Below, piece by piece: positions 25,137 through 33,494 of a DNA stretch of 47,212 nucleotides. The stretch is taken from the NCBI GenBank assembly GCA_038244535.1, contig JBBRTJ010000013.1:1-47212 (forward strand), read 5' to 3'. The notes below the pieces were generated by a model. It was not told the DNA's origin. It searched no databases and worked only from the letters and a program-made list of their open reading frames with translations. The translations under genes and the position numbers were made by a program. Source of the stretch: JBBRTJ01 sp038244535. Lineage in GTDB: Bacteria; Actinomycetota; Acidimicrobiia; Acidimicrobiales; Ilumatobacteraceae. The stretch's first letter is position 1; the number at the start of each line of letters is the position of its first letter.

Positions 25137-26900
25137 ATGGCGCTCGACATCACCGGCCGATCGTTCACCACCGTGCGACGGGGCCTCGACCCCGCCGAGG
25201 TGCGCGACCACCTCGATCGTGTCGCCTCCGAGCTGACCGCAGTGCGGGCGCGAGAGGAGGCGCTGCGCGACGAGCTGGCCGCGGCGCGCGCGTCGGCCCC
25301 GGTCGCCGCCGAGCTCGACGAGGCGACGGTCTCAGTGCTGCTCGGCGAAGAGGCAGCCCGGCTGCTGGCCACCGCCCGCGAGGGCGCCAACGCCATCCGC
25401 CAGCGCACCGAGGAGAACGTCGAGCGACTGCTGCGCGACGGGCAAGCGGACGCGGCCCGGCTGCGCGAGGAGGTGGCGCTCGAGGCTGCCCGCCGTCGCC
25501 AGGAGGCCGAGGCTGAGGCCGAGGCCACGCTCGATGCCGCCCGTCAGCGGGGCCGTGAGATGGTGGCCGAAGCGCAGGCTGTGCGCGAGCGGATGCTGGC
25601 CGACCTGGGCCGTCGGCGCGCCGCGGTGCGGGCCCAGATCGCCCACCTGGTCGAGGCTCGTGACCGCCTTGCCGCCCGCTACGTCGAGGCGCGCGGCGTG
25701 GCCGACGAGATCCTCAGCTCGCTCGACGCGCTGGCTCCCGACAACGACGACGACGAGGTCGAGCTGCCGCCGCCGTCCACCCCGCTCCCGCCGCCGTCGA
25801 TGACATCGACCATCGAGCTCCTCTCCGTTGAGCCGGCCGCCGCGGCCGCTTCCGCCGAGCCGGTCGCCGACGAGCCTCCCGCCGCGGTGCCCGTGGCGGA
25901 GCTGGTCGCGGTTGAGGCGTCGGCCGCCGCGGTGCCCGTGGCCGAGCTGGTCGCACTTGAGGCGTCGACCGCAACACCGGCCGCCGAGCTGGCCGCGGTT
26001 GAGGCATCGGCCACCCAGGAGCCGCCTGTTGCCGAGACGGCGATGACCCCGGCCGAGTCGGCGCCCAAGGCCACCGACCTGTTCGCCCGCCTCCGGGCCG
26101 AGCCGCCCGTCGTGGCCACGGCGGCGCCGACCAGTCCTGTCGTCGAGGCGGTCGAGGCGGTCGTCGAGCCGAGCCCCCCTGCCCATGAGGCCGCGCTCGT
26201 GCTCGGCGAGCTTCCCGACGAGCTCGACCCGGCGGTCGTCGCCCTGGCCCAGCGCGATGCCGCCCTCGCTCCGCTGGGTCGCGATCTGGCCCGCCGGTTC
26301 AAGCGGGCGCTCAGCGACGAGGAGAACGACGTCCTGGATCTGCTCCGCCGCTCTGGCACGAGCGCAGGCGCCGACGACATCATCGGTGACCCCACTGCCC
26401 ATGCGGCGCGCTTTCGTGAGGCGGCCCAGGGGCCGTTGTGGGAAGCAGCCTCGACCGGAGCGGAGCAGGCTGCAGTCATCACCGGGCAGGTCGCCGTGCT
26501 CGATGACGCCGCCGTGCTCGACGAGCTCCTCTCGTTGGTCGATCTCGAGGTGGCGGCGCCGCTTCGGGGTCGTCTGGTCGATGCACTCGACCGGGCCGGT
26601 TCCGACGTCGACACGGCGGTGTCGTCGTCTCGTGCCGCCTTTCGTGAGTGGCGGGCCCAGCACCTCGACGTGCTGGCCGCCCACCTCGTGGTGACCGCCC
26701 ACGGCCGGGGCCAGTTCGCGGCGATCCCAGCCGGCACGCCCATCCGCTGGGTCGTCGACCCCGGCAGCCCCGGGTGCCCCGATGCCGACGACAACGTCCT
26801 GGGTGGGGTCGTGGCCTGCGGCGAGGCCTTCCCGACCGGTGATCTGCGCACGCCCGCGCATCTCGGGTGCCGCTGCGGCATCTTCGGACCCCGCAAGTAG
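25137..26900 (+). CDS. DivIVA-like coiled-coil protein with phage-head-like Cys/His C-terminus
   Basis: 587 residues. Residues 1-40 (ITGRSFTTVRRGLDPAEVRDH) resemble the DivIVA membrane-binding start, followed by a coiled coil to about 190. A Pro/Ala/Val-rich linker with repeats (VPVAELVAVEASAA) spans about 200-340, then comes a helical region to about 530. The last about 55 residues hold CPDADDN, VACGEAFP and HLGCRCGIFGP, the Cys/His pattern at the end of Mu F-like minor head proteins. TAGATT at 25125-25130 is 6 nt before ATG 25137. It could be a polar or division-site scaffold; the C-terminal match is motif-level only. Confidence 0.75.
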   Translation: MALDITGRSFTTVRRGLDPAEVRDHLDRVASELTAVRAREEALRDELAAARASAPVAAELDEATVSVLLGEEAARLLATAREGANAIRQRTEENVERLLRDGQADAARLREEVALEAARRRQEAEAEAEATLDAARQRGREMVAEAQAVRERMLADLGRRRAAVRAQIAHLVEARDRLAARYVEARGVADEILSSLDALAPDNDDDEVELPPPSTPLPPPSMTSTIELLSVEPAAAAASAEPVADEPPAAVPVAELVAVEASAAAVPVAELVALEASTATPAAELAAVEASATQEPPVAETAMTPAESAPKATDLFARLRAEPPVVATAAPTSPVVEAVEAVVEPSPPAHEAALVLGELPDELDPAVVALAQRDAALAPLGRDLARRFKRALSDEENDVLDLLRRSGTSAGADDIIGDPTAHAARFREAAQGPLWEAASTGAEQAAVITGQVAVLDDAAVLDELLSLVDLEVAAPLRGRLVDALDRAGSDVDTAVSSSRAAFREWRAQHLDVLAAHLVVTAHGRGQFAAIPAGTPIRWVVDPGSPGCPDADDNVLGGVVACGEAFPTGDLRTPAHLGCRCGIFGPRK

Positions 26901-26912
26901 CCTCCGCCCACG

Positions 26913-29900
26913 ATGCGCGTCCCTCAAGATCCTCCGCCGCGCCCCCCGCGCGCCCCCCGCAAGCGCCGGATGTCGAACAAGGGTCGCATTGCGATCATCG
27001 TCACGTTCGCCGTCATCGTCGGCTTCTTCGTCTCGGCCCGAGGCATCGCCGGCTTCTACACCGACTACCTGTGGTTCGACTCGCTCGGTCAGGGCGACGT
27101 CTTCAAGGGGATCCTCGGCGCCAAGATCCAGCTCGCCGTGATCTTCACGGCCACGTTCTTCGTGCTGCTGTACGCCAACTTGTTCCTCGCCGGGCGCCTG
27201 GCGCCGAAGTTCCGGGCGACCGGGCCCGAGGAAGCGTTCATCGAGCGCTACCAGCAGGCGGTCGGGCGCCGCACGTGGCTGGTCAACGGCGCGGTGGCGT
27301 TGCTGTTCGGGCTCATTGCCGGCATCGGCGTGTCGGGTCAGTGGCAGCAGTGGTTGCTGTTCCAGCACTACAAGAGCTTCGGGATCAAGGATCCCCAGTT
27401 CGACACCGACATCGGCTTCTACGTCTTCCGGCTGCCGTTTCTCACGTTCTTGGTGAGCTGGTTGTTCGCATCGCTCGTGATCGTGCTGATCATCACGGCG
27501 GTGGCGCACTACCTCAACGGGGGCATTCGCCTACAGGCGCAAGGGCGCCACGTGCTGCCCTACGTCAAGGCGCACCTGTCGGTGCTGCTCGGCGTGCTCG
27601 CACTGCTCAAGGCGGGCGGTTACTGGTTGCAGCGCTACCAGCTCACGGTGTCGGCCCGGGGCGTCGTCAACGGGGCCACCTACACCGACGTCAAGGCGCA
27701 GCTGCCCGCCATCTACCTGTTGATCCTCATCTCGGTGCTGGCCTTCGTGCTGCTGATCGTCAACATCTGGCAGCGTGGCTGGCGCTTGCCGGTCATCGCG
27801 GTGGGGCTGTGGGGCTTGGTTGCCCTCGTGGCCGGAGCGATCTACCCGACCGTCATCCAGCGCATCGTCGTGCAGCCCACCGAGTCCTCCAAGGAGGAGC
27901 CCTACATCGCCCGCAACATTGCGGCGACCCGGGCCGCGCTCGGCATCGACAAGGTCGAGACGCAGCCCTACACGGTGGGCCAACTCGATGCCGCTGGGGT
28001 CAAGGCTGATTCCGAGACGGTGGCGGACAGCCGTCTGCTCGACCCGTCGTCATCGGCGTCGACGTTCCAGAACCTGCAGCAGATCAAGGGCTACTACACC
28101 TTCAACGACATCGATGTCGACCGGTACAAGGTCGACGGCACCGATCGAGCCGTCGTCATCGCGGCCCGTGAGCTCAAGTCGTCTGACCTTCCACTCAACT
28201 CGTGGGAAGGTCGCCACCTCGGCTACACGCACGGCTACGGGGTTGCCGTGGCGCCGGCCAGCAAGATCGAGGCCAACGGGACGCCCGCCTTCGTCGACCT
28301 GACCAAGCCGGGCATCACCGGCATAGCGGTCACTCGCCCCGAGGTGTACTTCGGTGAGAACCTCGAGTCGTACGCCGTGGTCAACACCAAGCGGGAGGAG
28401 ATCACGCTCGACCTCAACCGGCAGTCCGAGACCACGACCACCTACCAGGGCACCGGTGGCGTGTCCATGGGCAGCACGCTCAAGCGGTTGGCGTTCGCCC
28501 TGCGCTTCGGCGAGCCCAACCTGGTGCTGTCCAACCTCATCACGCCCGAGTCGCGCATCTTGTACGTGCGTGACGTGCGCGACCGGGTGAAGCAGCTGGC
28601 GCCGTTCCTCGACTTCGACGCCAACCCCTACACCGTGGTGCTGAACGGCCGCATCTACTGGATCATCGACGCGTACACGACCACTGATCGCTACCCCAAC
28701 GCGCAGACGGCCGAGACCGCAGTGCTGCCGGGCAACAGCGGCCTGCGCCACTCGTTCAACTACGTGCGCAACTCGGTCAAGGCCGTTATCGACGCGTACG
28801 ACGGCTCAGTCAACTACTACGTCGTCGACGACACCGACCCATTGATCCGCTCGTACCGCGACCAGTTCCCCAAGCTGTTCTCGACGGTCGACCAGGCCCC
28901 CGCCGGGCTCGTCGACCACTTCCGGTATCCGGAGGACATCTTCAACGTGCAGACCACGATGTGGAACAGGTACCACATCGACGATCCGAACGCCTTCTAC
29001 GCCGGCACGGCCGCCTGGAACGTGGCGCAGAACCCTCCCCGCACGCAGGACGAGGCCAACGCCACGCTGTCGACCACCAACGCCTTGGGCGTCGTGCGCA
29101 CCAAGGAGCGCCGGGTCGACCCCTACTACACGCTGATGCGGCTGCCGGGCAGCTCGACCACCGAGTTCTTGTCGTTGCGGACCTTCGTGCAGTTCTCCGA
29201 GGACGACACCCGCAAGCAGCTCGTCGCGTTCATGACCGCGTCCAGCGACCCTAAGACCTATGGGCGACTACGGGTGTACCAGGTCTCTGATCCGTTGCCG
29301 TTCGGTCCTGCGCTCGTTGCGTCCGATCTGTCGCGGCGCTTTGCCGACGACCTGACGCTGCTCGACTCGAACGGGTCAAAGGTGATCTTCGGCGACCTTC
29401 AGCTCCTGCCCATCGGCAGCTCGATCGCCTACGTGCGGCCGTGGTTCGTGCAGGCCACCGGCAACACGAGCGTGCCCGAACTGCGGTTCGTGTCGGTCAC
29501 CATCGGCGAGGTCTCCTACAAGGGGCGCACCCTTGACGAGGCCATGGCTTCGGCGTTCCCGGGGACCACCTTCGACTTCGGCCAGGTGGTGCCGACGGGC
29601 ACCGGCTCGGGCTCGGGCACGGGGGGGACCGGTACCGGGGGAACCGGGGGTGGCACCACGACCACGACCGCACCCGGCGGCTCGACGACGACGACGACCC
29701 CCAAGCCGCCGAGTGGTTCGGTCGAAGAGCTGTTGAGCAAGGCCAACACGCTGCTCAGCAAGGCCGAGGCCGACCTGAAGCGCACCGGTGACCTGGGCGC
29801 CTACCAGGCCGCCGTGCGCGAGGCGCAGGCGCTCGTCGCCCAGGCCGCTTCCCTGATCACCGGCACGACCGTGAAGCCTGCGACGTCCTCGGCCACCACC

Positions 29901-29957
29901 GTTCCGTCGACTCCCCCCACCGCGACCGGCAACACGACCACCACCGCCAGCGCCTGA
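26913..29957 (+). CDS. UPF0182 family membrane protein
   Basis: 1014 residues. Seven or so membrane helices occupy the first about 320 residues (GFYTDYLWFDSLGQGDVF is the family's first-loop signature). A large extracytoplasmic domain follows (YPTVIQRIVVQPTESSKEEPYI, LGYTHGYGVAVAPASK, DVRDRVKQLAPFLDFD, YWIIDAYTTTDRYP). The C-terminal about 90 residues are Gly/Thr-rich with TTTTTAPGGSTTTTT-type runs and a short helix. Widespread in actinobacteria, function unknown. TAGCCT overlaps the stop of the previous gene, 9 nt before ATG 26913, so it may have its own promoter though the gap is 12 nt. Confidence 0.94.
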   Translation: MRVPQDPPPRPPRAPRKRRMSNKGRIAIIVTFAVIVGFFVSARGIAGFYTDYLWFDSLGQGDVFKGILGAKIQLAVIFTATFFVLLYANLFLAGRLAPKFRATGPEEAFIERYQQAVGRRTWLVNGAVALLFGLIAGIGVSGQWQQWLLFQHYKSFGIKDPQFDTDIGFYVFRLPFLTFLVSWLFASLVIVLIITAVAHYLNGGIRLQAQGRHVLPYVKAHLSVLLGVLALLKAGGYWLQRYQLTVSARGVVNGATYTDVKAQLPAIYLLILISVLAFVLLIVNIWQRGWRLPVIAVGLWGLVALVAGAIYPTVIQRIVVQPTESSKEEPYIARNIAATRAALGIDKVETQPYTVGQLDAAGVKADSETVADSRLLDPSSSASTFQNLQQIKGYYTFNDIDVDRYKVDGTDRAVVIAARELKSSDLPLNSWEGRHLGYTHGYGVAVAPASKIEANGTPAFVDLTKPGITGIAVTRPEVYFGENLESYAVVNTKREEITLDLNRQSETTTTYQGTGGVSMGSTLKRLAFALRFGEPNLVLSNLITPESRILYVRDVRDRVKQLAPFLDFDANPYTVVLNGRIYWIIDAYTTTDRYPNAQTAETAVLPGNSGLRHSFNYVRNSVKAVIDAYDGSVNYYVVDDTDPLIRSYRDQFPKLFSTVDQAPAGLVDHFRYPEDIFNVQTTMWNRYHIDDPNAFYAGTAAWNVAQNPPRTQDEANATLSTTNALGVVRTKERRVDPYYTLMRLPGSSTTEFLSLRTFVQFSEDDTRKQLVAFMTASSDPKTYGRLRVYQVSDPLPFGPALVASDLSRRFADDLTLLDSNGSKVIFGDLQLLPIGSSIAYVRPWFVQATGNTSVPELRFVSVTIGEVSYKGRTLDEAMASAFPGTTFDFGQVVPTGTGSGSGTGGTGTGGTGGGTTTTTAPGGSTTTTTPKPPSGSVEELLSKANTLLSKAEADLKRTGDLGAYQAAVREAQALVAQAASLITGTTVKPATSSATTVPSTPPTATGNTTTTASA

Positions 29958-29967
29958 CCCCATGGCC

Positions 29968-29994
29968 CGACCGGACCGGCCCTCGGGCCGGTCG
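29968..29994 (+). terminator. GC hairpin after UPF0182 gene
   Basis: CGACCGG (29968-29974) pairs with CCGGTCG (29988-29994), with further CCG/CGG pairing inside. It starts 11 nt after the stop codon. No T-run follows, as is usual in high-GC actinobacteria. Confidence 0.6.
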
Positions 29995-30004
29995 TGGCTG
30001 AAGC

Positions 30005-30197
30005 CCGGGTGGGCATGTCCCGAGCCCCGTGGTGGGCGTGGTCGTAGCCCAGGGTGGGCATGTCCCGAGCCCCGTGGTGGGCGTGGCGGTAGCCCAGGGT
30101 GGGCGTGGCGGTAGCCCAGGGTGGGCATGTCCCCAGCCCCGTGGTGGGCGTGGCGGTAGCCCAGGTGGGCGTGGCGGTAGCCCAGGGTGGGCGTGGC
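30005..30197. repeat. GC-rich minisatellite of 22- and 45-bp units
   Basis: Tandem units built from GGGTGGGCGTGGCGGTAGCC plus CA (22 bp) and a 45-bp version containing GGGCATGTCCCGAGCCCCGT. About six unit ends (TAGCCCA) are visible. No convincing gene: open frames through it are repeat-encoded (HAHHGARDMPTLGYRHAH). Probably slippage-prone non-coding DNA. Confidence 0.85.
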
Positions 30198-30203
30198 ACA
30201 AAC

Positions 30204-30391
30204 TGGCGAGCCTGGACGCTCTAACTGCACTCAGGCTCGCCACTTCGCGCCGCGCATGCCGGTCGCCGGCGTGAGGTGGCGAGCCTGGACGCTCTAACTG
30301 CACTCAGGCTCGCCACTTCGCGCCGCGCATGCCGGTCGCCGGCGTGCGGTGGCGAGTCTGGATGCGCTAAGCGCACTTACGCTCGCCACTT
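30204..30391. repeat. 73-bp tandem repeat, each unit with a GGCGAGCCTG hairpin
   Basis: Two near-identical 73-bp units start at 30204 and 30277 and a shortened diverged third at 30350. Each begins with TGGCGAGCCTG and, 17 nt later, its complement CAGGCTCGCCA, forming an 11-bp stem. The third copy keeps TGGCGAG and CTCGCCA while the loop and inner stem have changed. GCCGGTCGCCGGCGTG lies between the units. Confidence 0.85.
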
Positions 30392-30430
30392 CCAGTCCCG
30401 CCGCCGGGCCGGGGGTTCGGCGTGCGGTTG

Positions 30431-30955
30431 CTAGGCGGTGGCGGTCGAGGTGGAGATGCCAGTAGCGGGCTCGTCGCTGCCGTCGGCGCCGCCCCGGTCC
30501 GACGTGGGCACCACCCGGGCCGGCGTCGTGCCCAGGTGGTGGGCGAGGCGGACCACCTCGCTGCGCAGGTCGATCGACAGGCGGGCCAGGTCGGAGGCGA
30601 GGCGGACCTGGCAGGCATGCACCGCCTCGATGTCCTCAGTCGTCGCGGTGTCAGCCATCTCGCGGCTGACGAGCTCGATCTGGTCGGACAGCTTGGCCAG
30701 CATCTCGGAGTGCTCGACGAGCTCGGACCGACTGGCGCTCATCTGGGCCTGAACCAAGGCGAGCTGGGCTTCCTCGTCGCCGACACGGTTGGCCAGGTCG
30801 ACCAGGCGCGGCTCGATGCGGGCCTCGGCGAAGCTGTTGGCGACCCGTTCGATGCGGGCCTCGACGGCGGGTTGGCGCGCCTCGATCCGCTGGCCGAGCG
30901 CCTCGACGGCGGCTAGGCGAGCGGTGAGATCGGCAGATCGGCGGAACAAGGGCAC
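30431..30955 (-). CDS. Coiled-coil protein
   Basis: 174 residues from ATG 30955 (MPLFRRSADLTARLAAVEAL). It is almost entirely helical with heptad-like Leu/Val/Ile spacing from about 8 to 140 (ALGQRIEARQPAVEARIERV, MLAKLSDQIELVSREM, ACQVRLASDLARLSIDLRSE), then a disordered Thr/Ser/Gly tail. No enzyme motif or signal peptide. It lies just left of the initiator tRNA and is transcribed away from it. Function unknown. Confidence 0.65.
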   Translation of the reverse strand: MPLFRRSADLTARLAAVEALGQRIEARQPAVEARIERVANSFAEARIEPRLVDLANRVGDEEAQLALVQAQMSASRSELVEHSEMLAKLSDQIELVSREMADTATTEDIEAVHACQVRLASDLARLSIDLRSEVVRLAHHLGTTPARVVPTSDRGGADGSDEPATGISTSTATA

Positions 30956-31023
30956 GGCGACCTCACGAGGGTGGTGGGTTGGCAGGAGAAGCGCTCCCCG
31001 CTAAGGTACTGGAGCAACTTCGC

Positions 31024-31150
<127 letters not shown>

Positions 31151-31155
31151 GGCCG

Positions 31156-31179
31156 ACTTCTAACGGTTCCTCTAACGGA
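31156..31179. other. Left arm-type integrase sites (two)
   Basis: ACTTCTAACGG at 31156-31166 and TCCTCTAACGG at 31168-31178, 12-bp period, 5 bp inside attL. The same pair in the same orientation occurs at the right end. This is the layout of lambda-type arm sites bound by the integrase N-terminal domain. Confidence 0.6.
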
Positions 31180-31313
31180 CTTCGCGCCACAGAGGCCCCG
31201 ATGAGACCCTCTCGTCGACGTTTGCTTGTCTGTCCGTTGGTGCGACTCTCGGTCCCGGCGGTCCTGAGAGCATTGGGAGAACTGTGTCTGACCCCTTCGC
31301 TACAGTGACGTTC

Positions 31314-31487
31314 ATGCCGACCGCACCCATGACTCTCGATGAACTGCGCCAGGAGGTTGCAGGCGTGCTCGCGCCCTACGGCATCTCCGTGGACGAGTTC
31401 GTAGCGGTTGACGTCGACGACCTTGAGACCGATGAGCTTCGCGACCTCTGGCTCATGGTCAAGGGCGCGCTGACGTCGGCTGAGTAG
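31314..31487 (+). CDS. Small acidic hypothetical protein
   Basis: 57 residues from ATG 31314 (MPTAPMTLDELRQEVAGVL). It is acidic and helical, with a DVDDLETDELRDLWLMVKGAL tail. TACAGT at 31301-31306 lies 7 nt before this ATG, favouring it over GTG 31284, which would precede the promoter. The gene after it starts 15 nt downstream and is probably cotranscribed. Not recognised; the size and pairing recall an antitoxin or immunity partner, which is only a guess. Confidence 0.6.
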   Translation: MPTAPMTLDELRQEVAGVLAPYGISVDEFVAVDVDDLETDELRDLWLMVKGALTSAE

Positions 31488-31502
31488 TCAACGCCATCGC
31501 GC

Positions 31503-32222
31503 ATGGTGGACCTCATCCGTGCCGCCGAAGCCTTTGCTGCGATTCTGACCGAGGTCGTCAACGGCACCGTTTCGACCGGGGCACGGTTCGTGGTGACGCC
31601 CTTCGAGGGACCAACGGAACTCGCCTGGGTGTACCCAGAGGGATCCACTCCGGCGAACGTGTCACTCGTTCCCATCGTGGCGGGGCTTGCGCCCGATCAG
31701 CCGGCTCGACTCTGGCTGCGCACCTCGTTCCAGGTCCGGCTCGACGACTCCCGCGAGCATCTCTCGGTGGTGCGCTCCGTGTTCGCGCTCGTCATCGATC
31801 AGAGCTCGAAACGGCCCGCCGTGAGGGTCGAGTACGACCGCGACCAAGGCAACGAGCCTGACGACGTGACGCCGGCACGCCATCGCAGGAGTGCGGCTCA
31901 TGTTCAGATCCATGGCTCCTCCGAGGAGTTTGCCTACGTTCAGGGCCTCAATGGCGGCCGACCGTTGCGGGGTCTGGAGAAGTTCCACATCCCCGTGGGC
32001 GGCCGTTGGTTCCGGCCGTCGTTGGAGGACTTCATCGAGTTTCTCTGGACCGAGCGTCTCGTCCCTGGTCTCCACGACGGATGGCAAGAGGTCTTGACCC
32101 GGCACCGTTCGAACTGGCTCACGCTTCAACTGAGAGTGGCCGTCCGGGGCGACCCGACGACGGCGGTCAAGCAACTTGAGTCGATGGGCTACTCGATCAC
32201 CGAGCCGACTTCCACCGACTGA
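31503..32222 (+). CDS. Hypothetical protein, island left end
   Basis: 239 residues from ATG 31503. Soluble mixed alpha/beta protein (GTVSTGARFVVTPFEGPTEL, LSVVRSVFALVIDQSSKRPAVRVEYDRD, VQIHGSSEEFAYVQGL, RWFRPSLEDFIEFLWTERL). The HVQIHG, LEKFHIPVGGRWFRPSLEDF and HRSNWLTLQLRVAV segments look conserved-type, but I do not recognise the family. No catalytic motif is clear. It follows the small acidic gene at 15 nt and ends before a good hairpin, so the two make a complete transcription unit next to attL. Confidence 0.65.
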   Translation: MVDLIRAAEAFAAILTEVVNGTVSTGARFVVTPFEGPTELAWVYPEGSTPANVSLVPIVAGLAPDQPARLWLRTSFQVRLDDSREHLSVVRSVFALVIDQSSKRPAVRVEYDRDQGNEPDDVTPARHRRSAAHVQIHGSSEEFAYVQGLNGGRPLRGLEKFHIPVGGRWFRPSLEDFIEFLWTERLVPGLHDGWQEVLTRHRSNWLTLQLRVAVRGDPTTAVKQLESMGYSITEPTSTD

Positions 32223-32233
32223 GTCAGACGCAC

Positions 32234-32254
32234 GGGGCACCTGTGTTGTGCCCC
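32234..32254 (+). terminator. Hairpin after the two-gene unit
   Basis: GGGGCAC (32234-32240) and GTGCCCC (32248-32254), loop 7 nt, 12 nt past the stop codon. Confidence 0.6.
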
Positions 32255-32326
32255 GATCCCGCGGTTACTACACATTCTCGATCCGGTGCTGCTCGTCGGC
32301 CCTTCATTCGATGGCGCGGTCTATTG

Positions 32327-32431
32327 TCACTTCTTCTTGACCAGACTGCACGTTGAGCACCTCAATTGGTTGGTGGTGTACGGCTGCATCGTGTTGGTGC
32401 CGCAAACCGGGCACACCTGACCCTTCGCCAT
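32327..32431 (-). CDS. 34-residue zinc-ribbon protein
   Basis: Starts at ATG 32431 with a strong ribosome site (AAGGGGAAG, about 4 nt before the ATG). The product MAKGQVCPVCGTNTMQPYTT continues with RCSTCSLVKKK. Two CxxC pairs (CPVC, CSTC) about 16 residues apart form a minimal zinc ribbon. The longer frame to 32539 adds sequence before the ribosome site that is unlikely to be translated. Confidence 0.65.
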   Translation of the reverse strand: MAKGQVCPVCGTNTMQPYTTNQLRCSTCSLVKKK

Positions 32432-32542
32432 GGTCTTCCCCTTCGACAGCTGGCCTCTCAGATGCGAGCGGCCAAAGTCGATCCTATGCCGGGTTTTTTC
32501 ATTGCGTCTGGCTGAAGGCTCTGAGCAGGTGCTTTGCAACTA

Positions 32543-32879
32543 ATGACTAAACTGCGTCGGCTCGCATGCCCGACAGTACATCTCGTCGACGCCGTGCGCG
32601 CCCAGGCCGACGACCTGCGCGCTGAACTGGCCGACTTCGACCAGCTGCGCGATGGAACGCTGTCGACGTTCGATGCGGCCTCGTTGGAAGCGCTGTCGAC
32701 GGTGCTCGTCAAGGCGCGCATCGCCCGCGGCTGGACACAGCGTCAGCTCGCGGGAGGCGCTCGGGATGGTCGAGCAGCAGATCCAACGCTACGAAGCCAA
32801 CGACTACCGCTCGACGAGCCTCGCTCGCCTGTGCGACGTCGCCAATGCGGTCGGCGTCACCGTCGCCCATCCACGCTGA
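32543..32879 (+). pseudogene. XRE-family antitoxin-like gene, frameshifted
   Basis: Reading from ATG 32543 gives a helical N-terminus (LVDAVRAQADDLRAELADFDQL) and then VLVKARIARGWTQRQLA, the first two helices of a Cro/C1 HTH. The recognition half continues only in another frame: EALGMVEQQIQRYEAN, then LARLCDVANAVGV. One extra G in the GCGGGAGG run near 32750-32758 accounts for the shift. Normal homologues are single-frame HigA-like antitoxins. No toxin gene is adjacent. Confidence 0.75.
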
Positions 32880-32931
32880 GCTCACGCCCTCGGTCGTCTG
32901 ACGGCCCCGTGTCGGCGTCGAGTGTCGCGTC

Positions 32932-33468
32932 TCAGCTCGTGCCGAAGACGGCCGAACTGAAGGCCGCCGCCGCGTCGGCCTGCATGCCCGGCAACACGTG
33001 CTGGTACACGGTGATCGTGAACGCCGGGCTGCTGTGGCCGAGGCGTTCGCTGACGACCTTCACGGGGACGCCGGCCTTCAGCAGGATCGTGGCGTGGGTG
33101 TGGCGGAGGTCGTGCAGGCGGATGCGGCGCAGCTCGCTGTCGCGCATCAGCCGGTCCCAGGACTGCGAGAAGAAGTCGGGGTGGATCGCTCCGCCGTCCA
33201 GGCGGGTGAAGACGAACTCGTCGTCGTCTCGGCGGCCGGTGCTCATCTTGCGCTCGAGCTGGTGACGCCGCCGGGCCCTCAGCACGGCCACGGTGCGGGG
33301 GTCGAGGTCGATCGTGCGCCGGCTGTTCGTCGTCTTCACGTCCGCAACGCTCGCCTCGTACTCAACGGAGAGAATCTGCTGGCACACCACGAGCCGCGCC
33401 GTGTCGAGGTCGACGTTGCGCCAGGTGAGGCCGAGCACCTCGCCGCGTCGCATGCCGCTTCGGCCCAT
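32932..33468 (-). pseudogene. Tyrosine recombinase (integrase), N-terminal half missing
   Basis: 178 codons of the catalytic domain: GMRRGEVLGLTW (first Arg), VKTTNSRRTIDL (Lys), LHDLRHTHATILL (His-x-x-Arg), LGHSSPAFTITVYQHV (His and nucleophile Tyr). All catalytic residues are present. The arm-binding and core-binding domains (about 180-200 residues) are gone; similarity ends abruptly just before GMRRGE, near 33455, and the PhyH gene promoter starts 30 nt further on. The reading frame begins with a chance ATG at 33468. Confidence 0.85.
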
Positions 33469-33494
33469 GTGGTTGCATCGCTTAGGATCTGGTC

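Noticed and set aside
23909..25528. 539-codon minus-strand frame with Ser/Arg/His runs
   Set aside because: Antisense to the YlbL-like protease (Ser284/Lys329 intact) and the DivIVA-like gene.
29376..30230. Minus-strand ORF across the minisatellite
   Set aside because: Its product is repeat-encoded and it overlaps the end of the UPF0182 gene.
30204..30391. CRISPR array
   Set aside because: The 73-bp period comes from identical units with no unique spacers, and there are no cas genes.
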